Below the pieces are notes generated by a model. It saw nothing but the letters and a program-made list of their open reading frames with translations, ran no database searches and was not told where the DNA came from. From assembly GCF_019237635.1 (NCBI RefSeq), contig NZ_JAFAGS010000159.1, forward strand, positions 1 through 49,290: a stretch of 49,290 nucleotides of DNA, written 5' to 3'. A program made the translations under genes and the position numbers. Below, piece after piece: positions 15,094 through 24,776 of this stretch (its first letter is position 1; every line of letters begins with the position of its first letter). Source of the DNA: Pluralibacter sp. GTDB lineage: Bacteria; Pseudomonadota; Gammaproteobacteria; Enterobacterales; Enterobacteriaceae.

Positions 15094-16281
15094 ATGAAAG
15101 TTGAGGATATGCTGTTGAAAGGCCGTTTGTTTATTGCTGTCTCTTTGCTCGCTTCGGGCATTTCCTGCGCACTTGCCGCAGACATTCTTCCCAACACGGT
15201 ACCGCCTCCGGCCATTCAGGCTGGCGCATGGGTGCTGATGGATTACACCACCGGTCAAATCTTAACGGCAGGCAATGAGCACCAGCAGCGCAACCCCGCC
15301 AGCTTAACCAAGCTGATGACCGGCTATGTGGTCGATCGCGCTATCGACAGCCACAAAATTACGCCGAACGATGAGGTGACGGTCGGTCACGACGCCTGGG
15401 CGAAAGGGAACCCGGTGTTTGACGGGTCATCGCTGATGTTCCTCAAACCCGGCGATCGCCTGACGGTGCGCGACTTAAGTCGTGGGCTTATTGTGGATTC
15501 CGGCAACGACGCCTGTGTCGCGCTGGCGGATTATGTCGCGGGCGGTCAGCCGCAGTTTGTTCAACTGATGAACGGCTATGTGCAGAAGCTGGGGCTGAAA
15601 GATACCCACTTTGAAACGGTGCACGGCCTTGATGCGCCAGGGCAGCACAGCTCCGCCTATGATCTGGCGGTGCTCTCCCGCGCTATCATCCACGGCGAGC
15701 CCGATTTCTACCACATGTACAGCGAAAAAAGCCTGACCTGGAACGGTATCACCCAGCAAAACCGTAATGGTCTGCTGTGGGATAAAACCATGAACGTGGA
15801 TGGGTTGAAGACGGGCCACACGTCGGGCGCGGGCTTTAACCTTATCGCGTCGGCGGTGGACGGCGAGCGCCGCCTGATTGCGGTGGTCATGGGCGCGGAA
15901 AGCGCAAAAGGTCGTGAAGAGCAGGCGCGCAAGCTGCTGCACTGGGGCCAGCAGAACTTCGACACCGTCCAGATTCTGCACAGCGGCAAACAGGTTGGCA
16001 ACGAGCGTATCTGGTACGGTGACAAAGAGCAGATCCGTCTGGGTACCGATCAGGACTTCTGGCTGGCGCTGCCGAAAACAGAAGTGCCGAATATCAAAGC
16101 CAGGTATGTCCTTGACAGGAAAGAGCTGGATGCCCCTATCGCCGCGCACCAGCGTGTGGGCGAAATCCAACTGTATGACCGCGATAAGGTGGTGGCCCAT
16201 TGGCCGCTGGTGACGCTGGAAAGCGTCAATAAAGGCGGCGTCTTCTCGCAGTTCAGCGACTGGCTGCACCATAAAGCCTGA
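15094..16281 (+). CDS. dacD: D-alanyl-D-alanine carboxypeptidase, PBP6b type
   Basis: This 395-residue low-molecular-weight penicillin-binding protein trims pentapeptide stems in the periplasm. An N-terminal signal peptide (about residues 1-29, ending ALA-AD) is followed by the serine-peptidase domain. That domain has the SLTK motif (Ser70, Lys73), SGN (136-138) and KTG (239-241). A C-terminal beta domain ends in LSDYFHHKA-like sequence and is expected to anchor it to the membrane. I chose the ATG at 15094, which follows AAAGGA. A TTG at 15091 and an ATG at 15109 are alternatives that do not change the mature protein. The similarity to E. coli DacD is high. Confidence 0.95.
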   Translation: MKVEDMLLKGRLFIAVSLLASGISCALAADILPNTVPPPAIQAGAWVLMDYTTGQILTAGNEHQQRNPASLTKLMTGYVVDRAIDSHKITPNDEVTVGHDAWAKGNPVFDGSSLMFLKPGDRLTVRDLSRGLIVDSGNDACVALADYVAGGQPQFVQLMNGYVQKLGLKDTHFETVHGLDAPGQHSSAYDLAVLSRAIIHGEPDFYHMYSEKSLTWNGITQQNRNGLLWDKTMNVDGLKTGHTSGAGFNLIASAVDGERRLIAVVMGAESAKGREEQARKLLHWGQQNFDTVQILHSGKQVGNERIWYGDKEQIRLGTDQDFWLALPKTEVPNIKARYVLDRKELDAPIAAHQRVGEIQLYDRDKVVAHWPLVTLESVNKGGVFSQFSDWLHHKA

Positions 16282-16283
16282 CA

Positions 16284-16306
16284 AAACGCCCCTTCCTGGG
16301 GCGTTT
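16284..16306 (+). terminator. Hairpin terminator after dacD
   Basis: AAACGCCCC (16284-16292) pairs perfectly with GGGGCGTTT (16298-16306) around a 5-nt loop, 3 nt after the dacD stop. The T-run is short, so efficiency is uncertain. Confidence 0.65.
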
Positions 16307-16353
16307 CACATTTCCGTTCTGTGAATTACCGCACATACTACATTGATGTGGCC

Positions 16354-16382
16354 TTGCTACATTTGTATGTATGTTTATACAG
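16354..16382 (+). promoter_or_regulatory. sbmC promoter with LexA (SOS) box
   Basis: The 16-mer ATGTATGTTTATACAG (16367-16382) matches the LexA consensus CTGT-N8-ACAG with one mismatch. It overlaps a possible -10 TATACA (16376-16381) that is spaced 16 bp from TTGCTA (16354-16359). sbmC is a known SOS gene in E. coli, which supports the assignment. Confidence 0.8.
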
Positions 16383-16405
16383 TAATTTCACATGCGGAGG
16401 CTTTT

Positions 16406-16879
16406 ATGGAATACAGTATCAGACAGGAACACCAACGTGTCGTGGCCGGTTTTCACATGGTTGGCCCATGGGAACAGACGGTAAAACAAGGCTTTGAGCA
16501 GCTGATGATGTGGGTTGATGGGCAGAATATTCCGGCCAAAGAGTGGCTGGCGGTCTATTACGATAACCCCGATGAGGTGCCAGCGGAAAAGTTGCGCTGC
16601 GACACGGTGGTGACCGTAGAACCCGGTTTTCAGATTCCCCCCAACAGCGAAGGCGTCATTCTGACGGAAGTGCTCGGCGGAGAATATGCCGTCGCCACTG
16701 CGCGGGTGATTAACCATGATTTCTCCACGCCATGGTACCAGTTCTTCGGCAGCGTGCTGGAGGACAGCGTCTGGGAACTGGCGGCAAAACCGTGCTTTGA
16801 GCGCTATCTGAATGACGGCAATCAGGACGGCTACTGGGATATCGAAATGCATATCGCGGTAGGGCGTCGGGCGGGTTAA
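16406..16879 (+). CDS. sbmC: DNA gyrase inhibitor SbmC (GyrI)
   Basis: This 157-residue GyrI-like protein is of the same length as E. coli SbmC. SbmC binds DNA gyrase, protects cells from microcin B17 and CcdB, and modulates gyrase during the SOS response. Conserved blocks include [14 protein letters not shown], the LRCDTVVTV segment and [12 protein letters not shown]. The ATG at 16406 has GCGGAGG in front; an upstream in-frame start at 16343 lies across the LexA box and is unlikely. Confidence 0.95.
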   Translation: MEYSIRQEHQRVVAGFHMVGPWEQTVKQGFEQLMMWVDGQNIPAKEWLAVYYDNPDEVPAEKLRCDTVVTVEPGFQIPPNSEGVILTEVLGGEYAVATARVINHDFSTPWYQFFGSVLEDSVWELAAKPCFERYLNDGNQDGYWDIEMHIAVGRRAG

Positions 16880-16979
16880 GATCAATAGCCTTTGTCATTT
16901 AATGGTTATTAACACTCGCGTGATCCACGTTGCAGAAAAACGGATACAATTGTGCTTTTAGTCCGGCCGGAGAGTGGGT

Positions 16980-18038
16980 GTGCGAGCCGATAAATCACTC
17001 AGCCCTTTTGAAATTCGTTTTTACCGCCACTACCGTATCGTTCACGGGGTGCGCATCGCGCTGGCCTTTGTCCTGACGTTTTTGCTGATTCGTCTGCTTG
17101 ATGTTCCGGAAGGTACCTGGCCTCTGATTACGATTGTCGTGATCATGGGGCCTATTTCCTTCTGGGGGAACGTGGTGCCGCGCGCCTTCGAGCGTATCGG
17201 CGGGACGATCCTCGGTTCCGCGCTTGGGCTGGTGGCGCTAAAACTTGAACTGATTTCCCTGCCGCTGATGATTGTCTGGTGCGCCGTGGCAATGTTTCTC
17301 TGCGGCTGGCTGGCGCTCGGGAAAAAGCCTTATCAGGCGCTGCTGATCGGCATTACCCTCGCGGTGGTCGTGGGCGCGCCGGCGGGAGACATGCACACCG
17401 CGCTGTGGCGCTCCGGCGACGTGATTTTTGGTTCGCTGCTGGCGATGCTGTTTACCGGCATCTGGCCGCAGCGCGCGTTTCTGCACTGGCGTATTCAGAT
17501 GGCGAACTACGTTACCGCATTTAACCGCCTCTACCAGGCGGGCTTTTCGCCAAACCTGCTGGAACGCCCCCGCCTTGAACGGCATATCCAGAAAGTCCTC
17601 AATGACGTGGTGAAAATGCGCGGGTTTATCACCCCGGCAAGCAAAGAGACGCGCATACAGAAGTCAATTTTCGAGGGGATTCAAACCGTCAGCCGTAACC
17701 TGGTGTGCATGCTGGAACTGCAAATCAACGCTTACTGGGCATCGCGCGCCAGCCACTATGTGATGCTTAACGCCCAGACGCTGCGCGATATGCAGCAGAT
17801 GACCCAACAGACGCTGCTGACTATCGCCCATGCGCTGTATGAAGGCAACCCGCAGCCGATTCTGGCGAACAATGAGAAACTCAATGAGATCGTCGCCGAG
17901 CTGCGCCAACTGGTGGGGGAGTATCAGGGAGATAATCTGTCTGAGACGCCGATCCACGGCTACGTATGGTTAAGTATGGAGCTGGCGCGGCAACTGGAGC
18001 TGCTGTCGCATTTGATTTGTCGGGCATTGCGCAAATAA
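16980..18038 (+). CDS. yeeA: FUSC-family inner membrane protein YeeA
   Basis: This 352-residue membrane protein starts at a GTG, giving MRADKSLSPFEIRFYRHYRI, and matches E. coli YeeA in sequence and length. The N-terminal half has about six hydrophobic segments (residues 20-165). The C-terminal half is a soluble helical domain. The fold resembles aromatic-acid efflux (AaeB/FUSC) proteins, and the substrate is unknown. An ORF extension to a GTG at 16974 is open. The start at 16980 is better placed after GGAGAG. Confidence 0.92.
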   Translation: MRADKSLSPFEIRFYRHYRIVHGVRIALAFVLTFLLIRLLDVPEGTWPLITIVVIMGPISFWGNVVPRAFERIGGTILGSALGLVALKLELISLPLMIVWCAVAMFLCGWLALGKKPYQALLIGITLAVVVGAPAGDMHTALWRSGDVIFGSLLAMLFTGIWPQRAFLHWRIQMANYVTAFNRLYQAGFSPNLLERPRLERHIQKVLNDVVKMRGFITPASKETRIQKSIFEGIQTVSRNLVCMLELQINAYWASRASHYVMLNAQTLRDMQQMTQQTLLTIAHALYEGNPQPILANNEKLNEIVAELRQLVGEYQGDNLSETPIHGYVWLSMELARQLELLSHLICRALRK

Positions 18039-18203
18039 CGCGCATATGGGACGGGTTTGCTGTCTGCTTGTTTCGATTCAGCTACATTTAGGGTTATGAT
18101 GAACCCAAAGTAAAAACCCATTGTCATCAGCCGCCGTGAGCAGTTATGTTTACCCTACGCGGTGGCTTTACGAATCCGAATCTCAATCATTAGGGGTGTA
18201 AAA

Positions 18204-18527
18204 ATGGAAACAACCAAACCTTCGTTCCAGGACGTACTGGAGTTTGTGCGTCTGTTCCGCCGTAAGAACAAGCTGCAGCGTGAAATTCAGGACGTTGAGA
18301 AAAAGATCCGTGACAACCAGAAACGTGTTCTGCTGCTCGACAACCTGAGCGACTACATCAAGCCTGGGATGAGCGTTGAGGCTATCCAGGGCATCATCGC
18401 CAGCATGAAGACCGACTATGAAGACCGCGTTGACGACTACATCATCAAAAACGCTGAGCTGTCGAAAGAGCGTCGCGATATCTCCAAGAAGCTGAAAGTG
18501 ATGGGCGAGCAGAAAACCGCTGAGTAA
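18204..18527 (+). CDS. yeeX: DUF496 family protein YeeX
   Basis: This 107-residue, highly charged, largely helical protein is nearly identical to E. coli YeeX ([21 protein letters not shown]). Heptad-like patterns over residues 20-45 and 70-105 suggest coiled coils. The molecular role is not established. The ATG follows AGGGGTG. The C-terminus is slightly shorter than the E. coli protein. Confidence 0.95.
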   Translation: METTKPSFQDVLEFVRLFRRKNKLQREIQDVEKKIRDNQKRVLLLDNLSDYIKPGMSVEAIQGIIASMKTDYEDRVDDYIIKNAELSKERRDISKKLKVMGEQKTAE

Positions 18528-18547
18528 TTGCCTGCCTCTTCAGTAAG

Positions 18548-18581
18548 ACGGTGAAAGCCTGGCGCTTTCACCGTTTTTTTT
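18548..18581 (+). terminator. Intrinsic terminator after yeeX
   Basis: ACGGTGAAAGC (18548-18558) pairs with GCTTTCACCGT (18564-18574), followed by a run of T residues. It is a strong factor-independent terminator 20 nt after the stop codon. It faces the convergent citrate-carrier gene. Confidence 0.93.
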
Positions 18582-18597
18582 CGTCTGCGCTCTGGTG

Positions 18598-19932
18598 TTA
18601 CACCACCCAACCCAGCAGCAGAGTGGCGGCGATAACCGTCGAAGCGCCGCCGATACGCGTAGCGATTTGCGCGAACGGCATCAGTGACATCCGGTTTGAC
18701 GCCGACAGGATGGCGACATCGCCCGTTCCGCCGAGACCGCTGTGGCAGCAGGTAACGATTGCTGCTTCCACCGGGTACATATTCAGCCGCGAAGCAATGA
18801 AAAAGCCGCTCAGCGTCATGGCGATCACCACCGACCCGCAGACGACCACATAGCCGACGGAAAACACCGAAACGACGCTCTCCAGCGGCACATACAGCAT
18901 GCCAAGGCCAATCATCAGCGGCCATACTAAGGCGGCTGACACAAACTTGTAGCAGCTGTGCGCGCCCATCTCCATCGACGATGGGATCACTTTGGCGTAC
19001 TTACAAAATACCGCTGCAAGAATCATCAACACCGGGCCGGGAATATGTACCAGCTTCTCGAACAAACCGCCGACGATAAAGAAGGCGCAAATCATCAGTA
19101 AACCGGCGCCCATCAGTTGAAAATCGGTCTGCTGTACGCTCTGCGTCTGGGTAAATACGCTGTTGTCTTCACGGCTGCGGATAAGCATCCCATTACCGGA
19201 AAGCGACGGCCGGCGGCTTCCCATACGCGCAAGCACCCCGGCGCAGATAATGGCGAAAATGTTGCCGACGACGGCGGCAGGCGCCAACTGGGCGACATAG
19301 ACATCCGGGGTTTGTCCGAGGATAGCGGAGTAGGCCAGCGAAAGCGGTAAAATACCCTCGCCGATACCGCCGCCGATAATCGGCACGATGATAAAGAAAA
19401 AGGTATGATAAAGGCTGTAGCCAAACAGGGAACCCACCAGCAGGCCGCTGAGGATAGCCGTAGCGGTACCGACGACTAACGGCACGAACATCCGTATCAT
19501 CCCCTGAATCAGGATAGTCCGGTTCATGCCCAGAATACTGCCGACCACCAGACAGGCAATCACGAAATAGAGCAGGTTCGCTTCTTTCATCAGCAGGTGG
19601 ACGGTGGCCATGGTATGCGCCTGGAACAGGTCAAAATAGACCAGTACCGAAGGCACCATCAGGCACAGGATCGCCGGGCCGCCGATTTCTTTCAGCACCG
19701 GGATCATGCGGCCTATTTTCGCCAGCGCAAAACCTAAGGTCATGATGACGGCGAGGCCGCCTATCATATTCTTCGGCAGTAAACCGGCTGCGTCGGACGC
19801 GGCAACGATGGCGGCGATAGTAATGAACAGCGCCAGCGGCACTGAACCTACTTCAATATTACCCAGAAGTTTCAGCGGCTGCCCGCCGGGGGTGGATTTC
19901 GCAAGGGTATGATGTAGTGGATTATTTTCCAT
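18598..19932 (-). CDS. 2-hydroxycarboxylate transporter (CitS/CitW-like citrate/malate carrier)
   Basis: This 444-residue inner-membrane carrier belongs to the 2HCT family, with about 11 hydrophobic segments. It has the two family-defining GGxG re-entrant loops, seen as IIGGGIGEGILPLSLAYS in the first half and HSGLGGTGDVAILSAS in the second. It also has the C-terminal substrate arginine region SNRMSLMPFAQIATRIGG. Klebsiella CitS is a sodium-citrate symporter of 446 residues, and CitW is a paralogue. Citrate or malate is therefore the likely substrate, possibly by exchange. It is transcribed alone, divergent from the AEC carrier gene. Confidence 0.88.
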   Translation of the reverse strand: MENNPLHHTLAKSTPGGQPLKLLGNIEVGSVPLALFITIAAIVAASDAAGLLPKNMIGGLAVIMTLGFALAKIGRMIPVLKEIGGPAILCLMVPSVLVYFDLFQAHTMATVHLLMKEANLLYFVIACLVVGSILGMNRTILIQGMIRMFVPLVVGTATAILSGLLVGSLFGYSLYHTFFFIIVPIIGGGIGEGILPLSLAYSAILGQTPDVYVAQLAPAAVVGNIFAIICAGVLARMGSRRPSLSGNGMLIRSREDNSVFTQTQSVQQTDFQLMGAGLLMICAFFIVGGLFEKLVHIPGPVLMILAAVFCKYAKVIPSSMEMGAHSCYKFVSAALVWPLMIGLGMLYVPLESVVSVFSVGYVVVCGSVVIAMTLSGFFIASRLNMYPVEAAIVTCCHSGLGGTGDVAILSASNRMSLMPFAQIATRIGGASTVIAATLLLGWVV

Positions 19933-20320
19933 TAGTGTTACCTGATTATATTAATAAATAATGTAGGGGTGGTTGAAAATAAAGCTATATAAAATAAGAA
20001 CAATTTGTTAGTGAGGAACCATGCAAAGATAACGTTGAAAAACCTAACACACGCCCATCTGATTAAAAAGCCTCGAAGATTTCTCTTGTACTGGTTTTGT
20101 GACAGCGTCGAAATGTTCTGTTTAAATAACTTAATTCTTCTTTTTGTAATTAAAGTAATTGAAAATCTATGCCTGATATTTGTAAGTAAAGTAGCTGCGA
20201 TGAAAGTATTTAAATAGAGCTAAGTGTGATTGTTGTCACCCCACTGTATATGCGCGATCGTTAAATTAGCCAGCGAAAGTTGTTTTATATTTCCTGTTTA
20301 TTATATGGCCAGGAGTTTTC
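19933..20320. promoter_or_regulatory. AT-rich divergent control region with CRP box
   Basis: This 388-bp gap separates the CitS-like gene (minus) from the AEC gene (plus). The best site is TGTGA-N6-TCACC at 20225-20240, which matches the CRP consensus at all but the last position. It lies about 65 bp upstream of a predicted start set by TATATT (20286-20291). A ribosome site AGGAG is at 20311-20315. I saw no FNR box and no gene here. Confidence 0.6.
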
Positions 20321-21265
20321 ATGCCCTCATTACTATTACAATCTCTGTTCCCCCTGGTATTTATCATGCTGCTCGGGTGGTTAAGTGGAAAATTAGGTTA
20401 CAGCCGTCGTGAAGATGCCTCCGTGCTGGCGACGGTGGTGATCCGCTTTGCGCTGCCTTTCCACCTGTTTATCGGCGCGTTGAATACAAACCCGGATAAA
20501 ATAAAGAACTTTTCGTTTATGGCGGTGCTGGTGATAGGGCTGATGGGCTCTTATTTCCTGACGCTGCTGATCTCGCGCTACGTGTTCCGCCACGACATTA
20601 AAACCAGCGCGGTGCAGTCGTTGGTGTGCGCCTTCCCGGATATGGCCTATTTTGGCGCGCCGGTGTTGGCGGTGCTGATTGGGCCTGAAGGTTTCCTCGG
20701 GGTACTTATCGGCAACATCGTGACCAGCGTGTTTATGATCCCCCTGACCATCATCCTGATTCGCATGGGGGATAAGTCGGAAAGCGCCCACGATGAACTG
20801 AGCCCCGGCAAACTGGTAATGCAAAGCCTGGTGCGGGCGGTCAGAAACCCGATTGTCTGGATCCCTATCTCCGGCGTGTTGCTAAGCCTGGCGGGCGTAC
20901 AACTGCCGCATCTGTTGAGTTCGCCTATCGAGATGGTTGGGAAAGTGGCAGGCGGTCTCTCGTTGTTCGCTTTAGGTCTGCTGTTTTACGGCGAGCGCCC
21001 GACGCTCAATCTGCAGACGTTTACCAATATCAGTATTAAAAATTTGCTGCAACCGGGGCTGATGGCCGCCGCTGGTCTGGCGTTTGGTTTAAGCCATAGC
21101 TTAATGCAGCAGGTGATTATTATCGGCGCGACGCCTTCGGCGATTGCCGCAGGAATGTTTGCGTTACGGAGCGATACCTATATTGAAAACGCGTCTTCTT
21201 CCATCTTAATGGGGACCGCGCTGGGTGTCGTTACCGAAGGTTTAATGATTTATTTGATTTCATAA
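20321..21265 (+). CDS. AEC-family transporter (malate/malonate permease-like)
   Basis: This 314-residue protein has about ten hydrophobic segments in two halves, typical of the auxin-efflux-carrier family (MdcF, MleP). The first half has [12 protein letters not shown]. The second has [13 protein letters not shown] and [16 protein letters not shown], a motif region shared by this family. Its gene is 22 nt before the malic enzyme gene, so it probably imports malate or exchanges a dicarboxylate for that enzyme. The substrate is inferred from context only. Confidence 0.83.
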   Translation: MPSLLLQSLFPLVFIMLLGWLSGKLGYSRREDASVLATVVIRFALPFHLFIGALNTNPDKIKNFSFMAVLVIGLMGSYFLTLLISRYVFRHDIKTSAVQSLVCAFPDMAYFGAPVLAVLIGPEGFLGVLIGNIVTSVFMIPLTIILIRMGDKSESAHDELSPGKLVMQSLVRAVRNPIVWIPISGVLLSLAGVQLPHLLSSPIEMVGKVAGGLSLFALGLLFYGERPTLNLQTFTNISIKNLLQPGLMAAAGLAFGLSHSLMQQVIIIGATPSAIAAGMFALRSDTYIENASSSILMGTALGVVTEGLMIYLIS

Positions 21266-21287
21266 GAGATCCGTTCAGGAGTATTGC

Positions 21288-22973
21288 ATGTTGATTAAGG
21301 AAACGCTGTATACACCGTATAGTGGCGCCGTGTTATTAGAAAGTCCGCTGTTAAATAAAGGGCTGGCGTTTACGGAAAGCGAACGCCAGACGTTTAATCT
21401 TAACGGTCTGTTGCCGCATAACGTCGAAACCATTCAGGAGCAGACGGAGCGGGCATGGGAACAGTTTTGCCAGTTTAAACGCGATATTTCGCGGCATATC
21501 TATTTGCGTAATATTCAGGATACCAACGAAACGCTGTTCTATAACCTGCTGCGTACGCACATGAAAGAGACGCTGCCGATTATTTATACACCAACGGTCG
21601 GCGAGGCCTGTGAGCATTTTTCCGAGATATATCGTCGCGCCAGAGGATTATTTATTTCCTGGCCGAATCGTCACCATATTGATGAAATGCTGCAAAGCTT
21701 CTCCCGTCACGATATCCGCGTGATCGTCGTGACCGATGGCGAACGAATTCTCGGCCTTGGCGATCAGGGCGTGGGCGGAATGGGCATCCCTATCGGCAAG
21801 CTGTCGCTGTACACCGCCTGCGGGGGGATTCATCCGGCGTCCACATTGCCGATTATGCTGGATGTGGGGACCAACAATACCAAGCACCTTGAAGACCCGC
21901 TGTACATGGGATGGCGCCACCCGAGGATCAGCGACGACCAGTACCTTGAATTTATGGATATGTTCGTGGAGGCGGTGCAGAACCGCTGGCCGGACGTTCT
22001 GCTGCAGTTTGAAGATTTTGCGCAGAAGAACGCCACCCGACTGCTGAACCGCTACCGCAACGCGCTGTGCTGCTTTAACGATGATATTCAGGGGACTGCC
22101 GCCGTTACCGCAGGAACTCTGCTTGCCGCAGCGAAGACGGCAGGAACCCACATTCGCGATCAGCGGGTGGTCTTCCTCGGCGGTGGTTCGGCAGGCTGCG
22201 GCATTGCCGAGAAAATCATTACCCTCATGATGGATGACGGTCTGACGGAAAGCGAAGCCCGCAGCCGCGTGTTTATGGTCGATCGTTTTGGTCTGCTGAC
22301 AGACGAAATGCCGAACCTGCTCGATTTCCAGCAGAATCTGGTGACCGCACGGGACAGCATTCGCCACTGGGATGTCGACACTGCGAATCTCTCATTACTG
22401 GATGTGGTGCGTAACGCCCATCCGACGGTCATGATCGGCGTCTCCGGACAGCCGGGTCTGTTCAGTGAAGCGGTTATTAAAGAGATGCACCGTCATTGCC
22501 CGCGGCCGATCGTGATGCCGCTTTCTAACCCCACCTCCCGGGCGGAAGCGCAGCCGCAGGATGTGATTGAGTGGACGCAAGGGGCGGCGCTGGTCGCGAC
22601 GGGAAGCCCGTTTGCGCCAGTCTTTTATCAGGGGCAGGAGTATGAGATAGCGCAGTGCAATAACGCTTATGTGTTCCCGGGGCTTGGACTTGGCGTGCTG
22701 GCGGGAAGGGCGTCCCGGGTGACGGAAAACATGCTGATGGCCGCCAGCAAAACGCTTGCCGCGCACTCGCCGCTGGCAACCACCGAAAAAGGCGGATTGC
22801 TACCGCCGGTTGATGCGATTGAACCGCTCTCCCGGGCTATCGCCTTCGAGGTAGCCCGTACTGCCCAGCAGGATGGCGTCGCGCCGGTGATGAGCAAAGA
22901 GGAGCTGCTCCTCAGTATTGAGAAAACGTACTGGAAAGCCAGCTACACCGCGTATAAGCGGGCGCCGCTGTAA
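21288..22973 (+). CDS. maeA: NAD-dependent malic enzyme (MaeA type)
   Basis: The protein has 561 residues and decarboxylates malate to pyruvate with NAD. The catalytic Tyr100 is in [13 protein letters not shown] and the catalytic Lys171 in [14 protein letters not shown]. Metal ligands are in [11 protein letters not shown] and [10 protein letters not shown], and the dinucleotide fold is [16 protein letters not shown]. The enteric MaeA is 565 residues. Malolactic enzymes share this fold and a malate carrier neighbour, so lactate formation cannot be excluded. It is in an operon with the AEC carrier (AGGAG at 21277-21281). It may be a second copy next to a housekeeping maeA elsewhere. Confidence 0.88.
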   Translation: MLIKETLYTPYSGAVLLESPLLNKGLAFTESERQTFNLNGLLPHNVETIQEQTERAWEQFCQFKRDISRHIYLRNIQDTNETLFYNLLRTHMKETLPIIYTPTVGEACEHFSEIYRRARGLFISWPNRHHIDEMLQSFSRHDIRVIVVTDGERILGLGDQGVGGMGIPIGKLSLYTACGGIHPASTLPIMLDVGTNNTKHLEDPLYMGWRHPRISDDQYLEFMDMFVEAVQNRWPDVLLQFEDFAQKNATRLLNRYRNALCCFNDDIQGTAAVTAGTLLAAAKTAGTHIRDQRVVFLGGGSAGCGIAEKIITLMMDDGLTESEARSRVFMVDRFGLLTDEMPNLLDFQQNLVTARDSIRHWDVDTANLSLLDVVRNAHPTVMIGVSGQPGLFSEAVIKEMHRHCPRPIVMPLSNPTSRAEAQPQDVIEWTQGAALVATGSPFAPVFYQGQEYEIAQCNNAYVFPGLGLGVLAGRASRVTENMLMAASKTLAAHSPLATTEKGGLLPPVDAIEPLSRAIAFEVARTAQQDGVAPVMSKEELLLSIEKTYWKASYTAYKRAPL

Positions 22974-22988
22974 TCTTCAGGTGATAAA

Positions 22989-23017
22989 AAAACCGCCTCC
23001 ATCATGGAGGCGGTTTT
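22989..23017. terminator. Bidirectional terminator between malic enzyme and fumarase genes
   Basis: A 13-bp perfect stem AAAACCGCCTCCA (22989-23001) / TGGAGGCGGTTTT (23005-23017) with a 3-nt loop carries T-runs on both strands. It serves the two convergent genes. Confidence 0.9.
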
Positions 23018-23066
23018 CGTTTTGGCGGATAAAAAGCCCGGCGATACTACCTCCGGGCGAAAGAGA

Positions 23067-24719
23067 TTACCCTCGCTGGCTGCAACCTGCGCAGGAAGAG
23101 GCGAGGATCTGCTGGAAGAAGTCATTCCCTTTGTCGTCCACCAGAATGAACGCCGGGAAGTTTTCGACTTCAATCTTCCAGACGGCTTCCATACCCAGCT
23201 CCGGCCAGGCCACGCATTCAAGGCTTTTGATACTCTGCTGAGCCAGTACCGCCGCCGGGCCGCCGATGCTGCCGAGATAAAAACCGCCGTGTTTGTGGCA
23301 GGCATCGGTCACCTGCTGGCTGCGGTTGCCTTTCGCCAGCATCACCATGCTTGCGCCGTGCGATTGCAGCAGGTCGACGTAAGAGTCCATGCGTCCCGCC
23401 GTGGTCGGGCCAAGCGAACCGGACGCATAGCCTTCCGGCGTTTTTGCCGGGCCCGCGTAGTAGATCGGGTGATCCTTAACGTACTGCGGCAGCGGCTCGC
23501 CGTTATCCAGCAGTTCCTTGAGCTTCGCGTGGGCAATGTCGCGCGCCACGATAATGGTGCCGTTGAGGCTCAGGCGGGTAGAAACCGGATACTGCGACAG
23601 TTGGGACAGGATCGCGCTCATCGGTTGGTTCAGATCAATCCTGACCGCATCACCTTCACCCTGCTGGCGCAGCGCCTGCGGAATATACTGGCCCGGATTG
23701 CTTTCCAGTTTTTCAATCCAGATGCCGTGGCGGTTGATTTTCGCCTTGATGTTACGGTCGGCGGAGCAGGAAACGCCCATGCCGACCGGGCAGGAAGCGC
23801 CGTGGCGCGGCAGGCGGATCACGCGGATATCGTGGGCGAAGTATTTACCGCCAAACTGCGCACCGAGACCAAGGTTCTGCGCCTCCACCAGCAATTCCTG
23901 CTCCAGTTGAACATCGCGGAACGCCTGGCCGTGCTCGTTGCCTTCCGTCGGCAGACCGTCATAGTAGTGGGTTGAGGCGAGCTTGACGGTTTTCAGGGTC
24001 GCTTCAGCAGAGGTGCCGCCAATCACGAAGGCGATGTGGTACGGCGGACAGGCAGCCGTACCGAGGGTGCGCATTTTCTCCACCAGGTAGTTCTTGAGCT
24101 TTGCCGGGGTGATCAGCGCTTTGGTTTCCTGATACAGGTAGGTTTTGTTGGCCGAGCCACCGCCTTTGGCCATGCACAGGAATTTGTATTCGTCGCCGTC
24201 GACGCTGTAGAGATCGATCTGTGCTGGCAGGTTGGTGCCGGTGTTGACCTCTTTGTACATATCCAGCGGCGCGTTCTGCGAATAGCGCAGGTTATCCTGG
24301 GTGTAGGTGTTATAGACACCGCGGGCGAGGGCGGCCTCATCGCCGCCGCCGGTCCAGACGCGCTGGCCTTTTTTCCCCATAATGATGGCAGTACCAGTAT
24401 CCTGGCAGGTTGGCAGCACGCCTTTGGCGGCGATATCGGAGTTGCGCAGGAACTGCAGGGCGACATATTTGTCGTTGTCGCTGGCCTGCGGGTCGAGCAG
24501 GATCGCGGCAACCTGTTTCTGGTGGGAGGCGCGCAGCATAAACGCCGCATCGTGGAAGGCCTGCTGTGCCAGCAGGGTTAGCGCTTCGGGGTCAACTTTA
24601 AGGACTTCCTGACCGTCAAACTCGGCGACAGTGACATGTTCACGGCTAAGCAGATAATAGTCGGTTTCATCTTTTGCCAGTGGGAAGGGGTCCTGATAGG
24701 TAAAGGGTTTGGTCGACAT
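23067..24719 (-). CDS. fumB: Class I fumarate hydratase (FumA/FumB type)
   Basis: This 550-residue iron-sulfur fumarase interconverts malate and fumarate. The three cluster cysteines are present: Cys105 (LPTCQDTG), Cys224 (TAACPPYH) and Cys318 (GVSCSADR). It resembles E. coli FumB more closely than I would expect by chance, including the N-terminus MS-KPF-YQ-PFP. It follows a dicarboxylate antiporter gene after 57 nt, as fumB follows dcuB in E. coli. FumA and FumB are very similar, so the symbol rests partly on anaerobic context. Confidence 0.85.
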   Translation of the reverse strand: MSTKPFTYQDPFPLAKDETDYYLLSREHVTVAEFDGQEVLKVDPEALTLLAQQAFHDAAFMLRASHQKQVAAILLDPQASDNDKYVALQFLRNSDIAAKGVLPTCQDTGTAIIMGKKGQRVWTGGGDEAALARGVYNTYTQDNLRYSQNAPLDMYKEVNTGTNLPAQIDLYSVDGDEYKFLCMAKGGGSANKTYLYQETKALITPAKLKNYLVEKMRTLGTAACPPYHIAFVIGGTSAEATLKTVKLASTHYYDGLPTEGNEHGQAFRDVQLEQELLVEAQNLGLGAQFGGKYFAHDIRVIRLPRHGASCPVGMGVSCSADRNIKAKINRHGIWIEKLESNPGQYIPQALRQQGEGDAVRIDLNQPMSAILSQLSQYPVSTRLSLNGTIIVARDIAHAKLKELLDNGEPLPQYVKDHPIYYAGPAKTPEGYASGSLGPTTAGRMDSYVDLLQSHGASMVMLAKGNRSQQVTDACHKHGGFYLGSIGGPAAVLAQQSIKSLECVAWPELGMEAVWKIEVENFPAFILVDDKGNDFFQQILASSCAGCSQRG

Positions 24720-24744
24720 AGCTCACTTTCTCCATAAAGATAAA

Positions 24745-24770
24745 ACCGCCGAAAGCGCGCTTTCGGCGGT
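24745..24770 (-). terminator. Intercistronic perfect palindrome before fumB
   Basis: A 26-nt perfect palindrome (ACCGCCGAAAGC followed by GCTTTCGGCGGT with GC in the middle) sits between the antiporter and fumB. On the minus strand it is followed by TTTA. It may act as a leaky terminator or an RNA-processing/stabilising hairpin that sets different levels for the two genes. Confidence 0.55.
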
Positions 24771-24776
24771 GATGAA

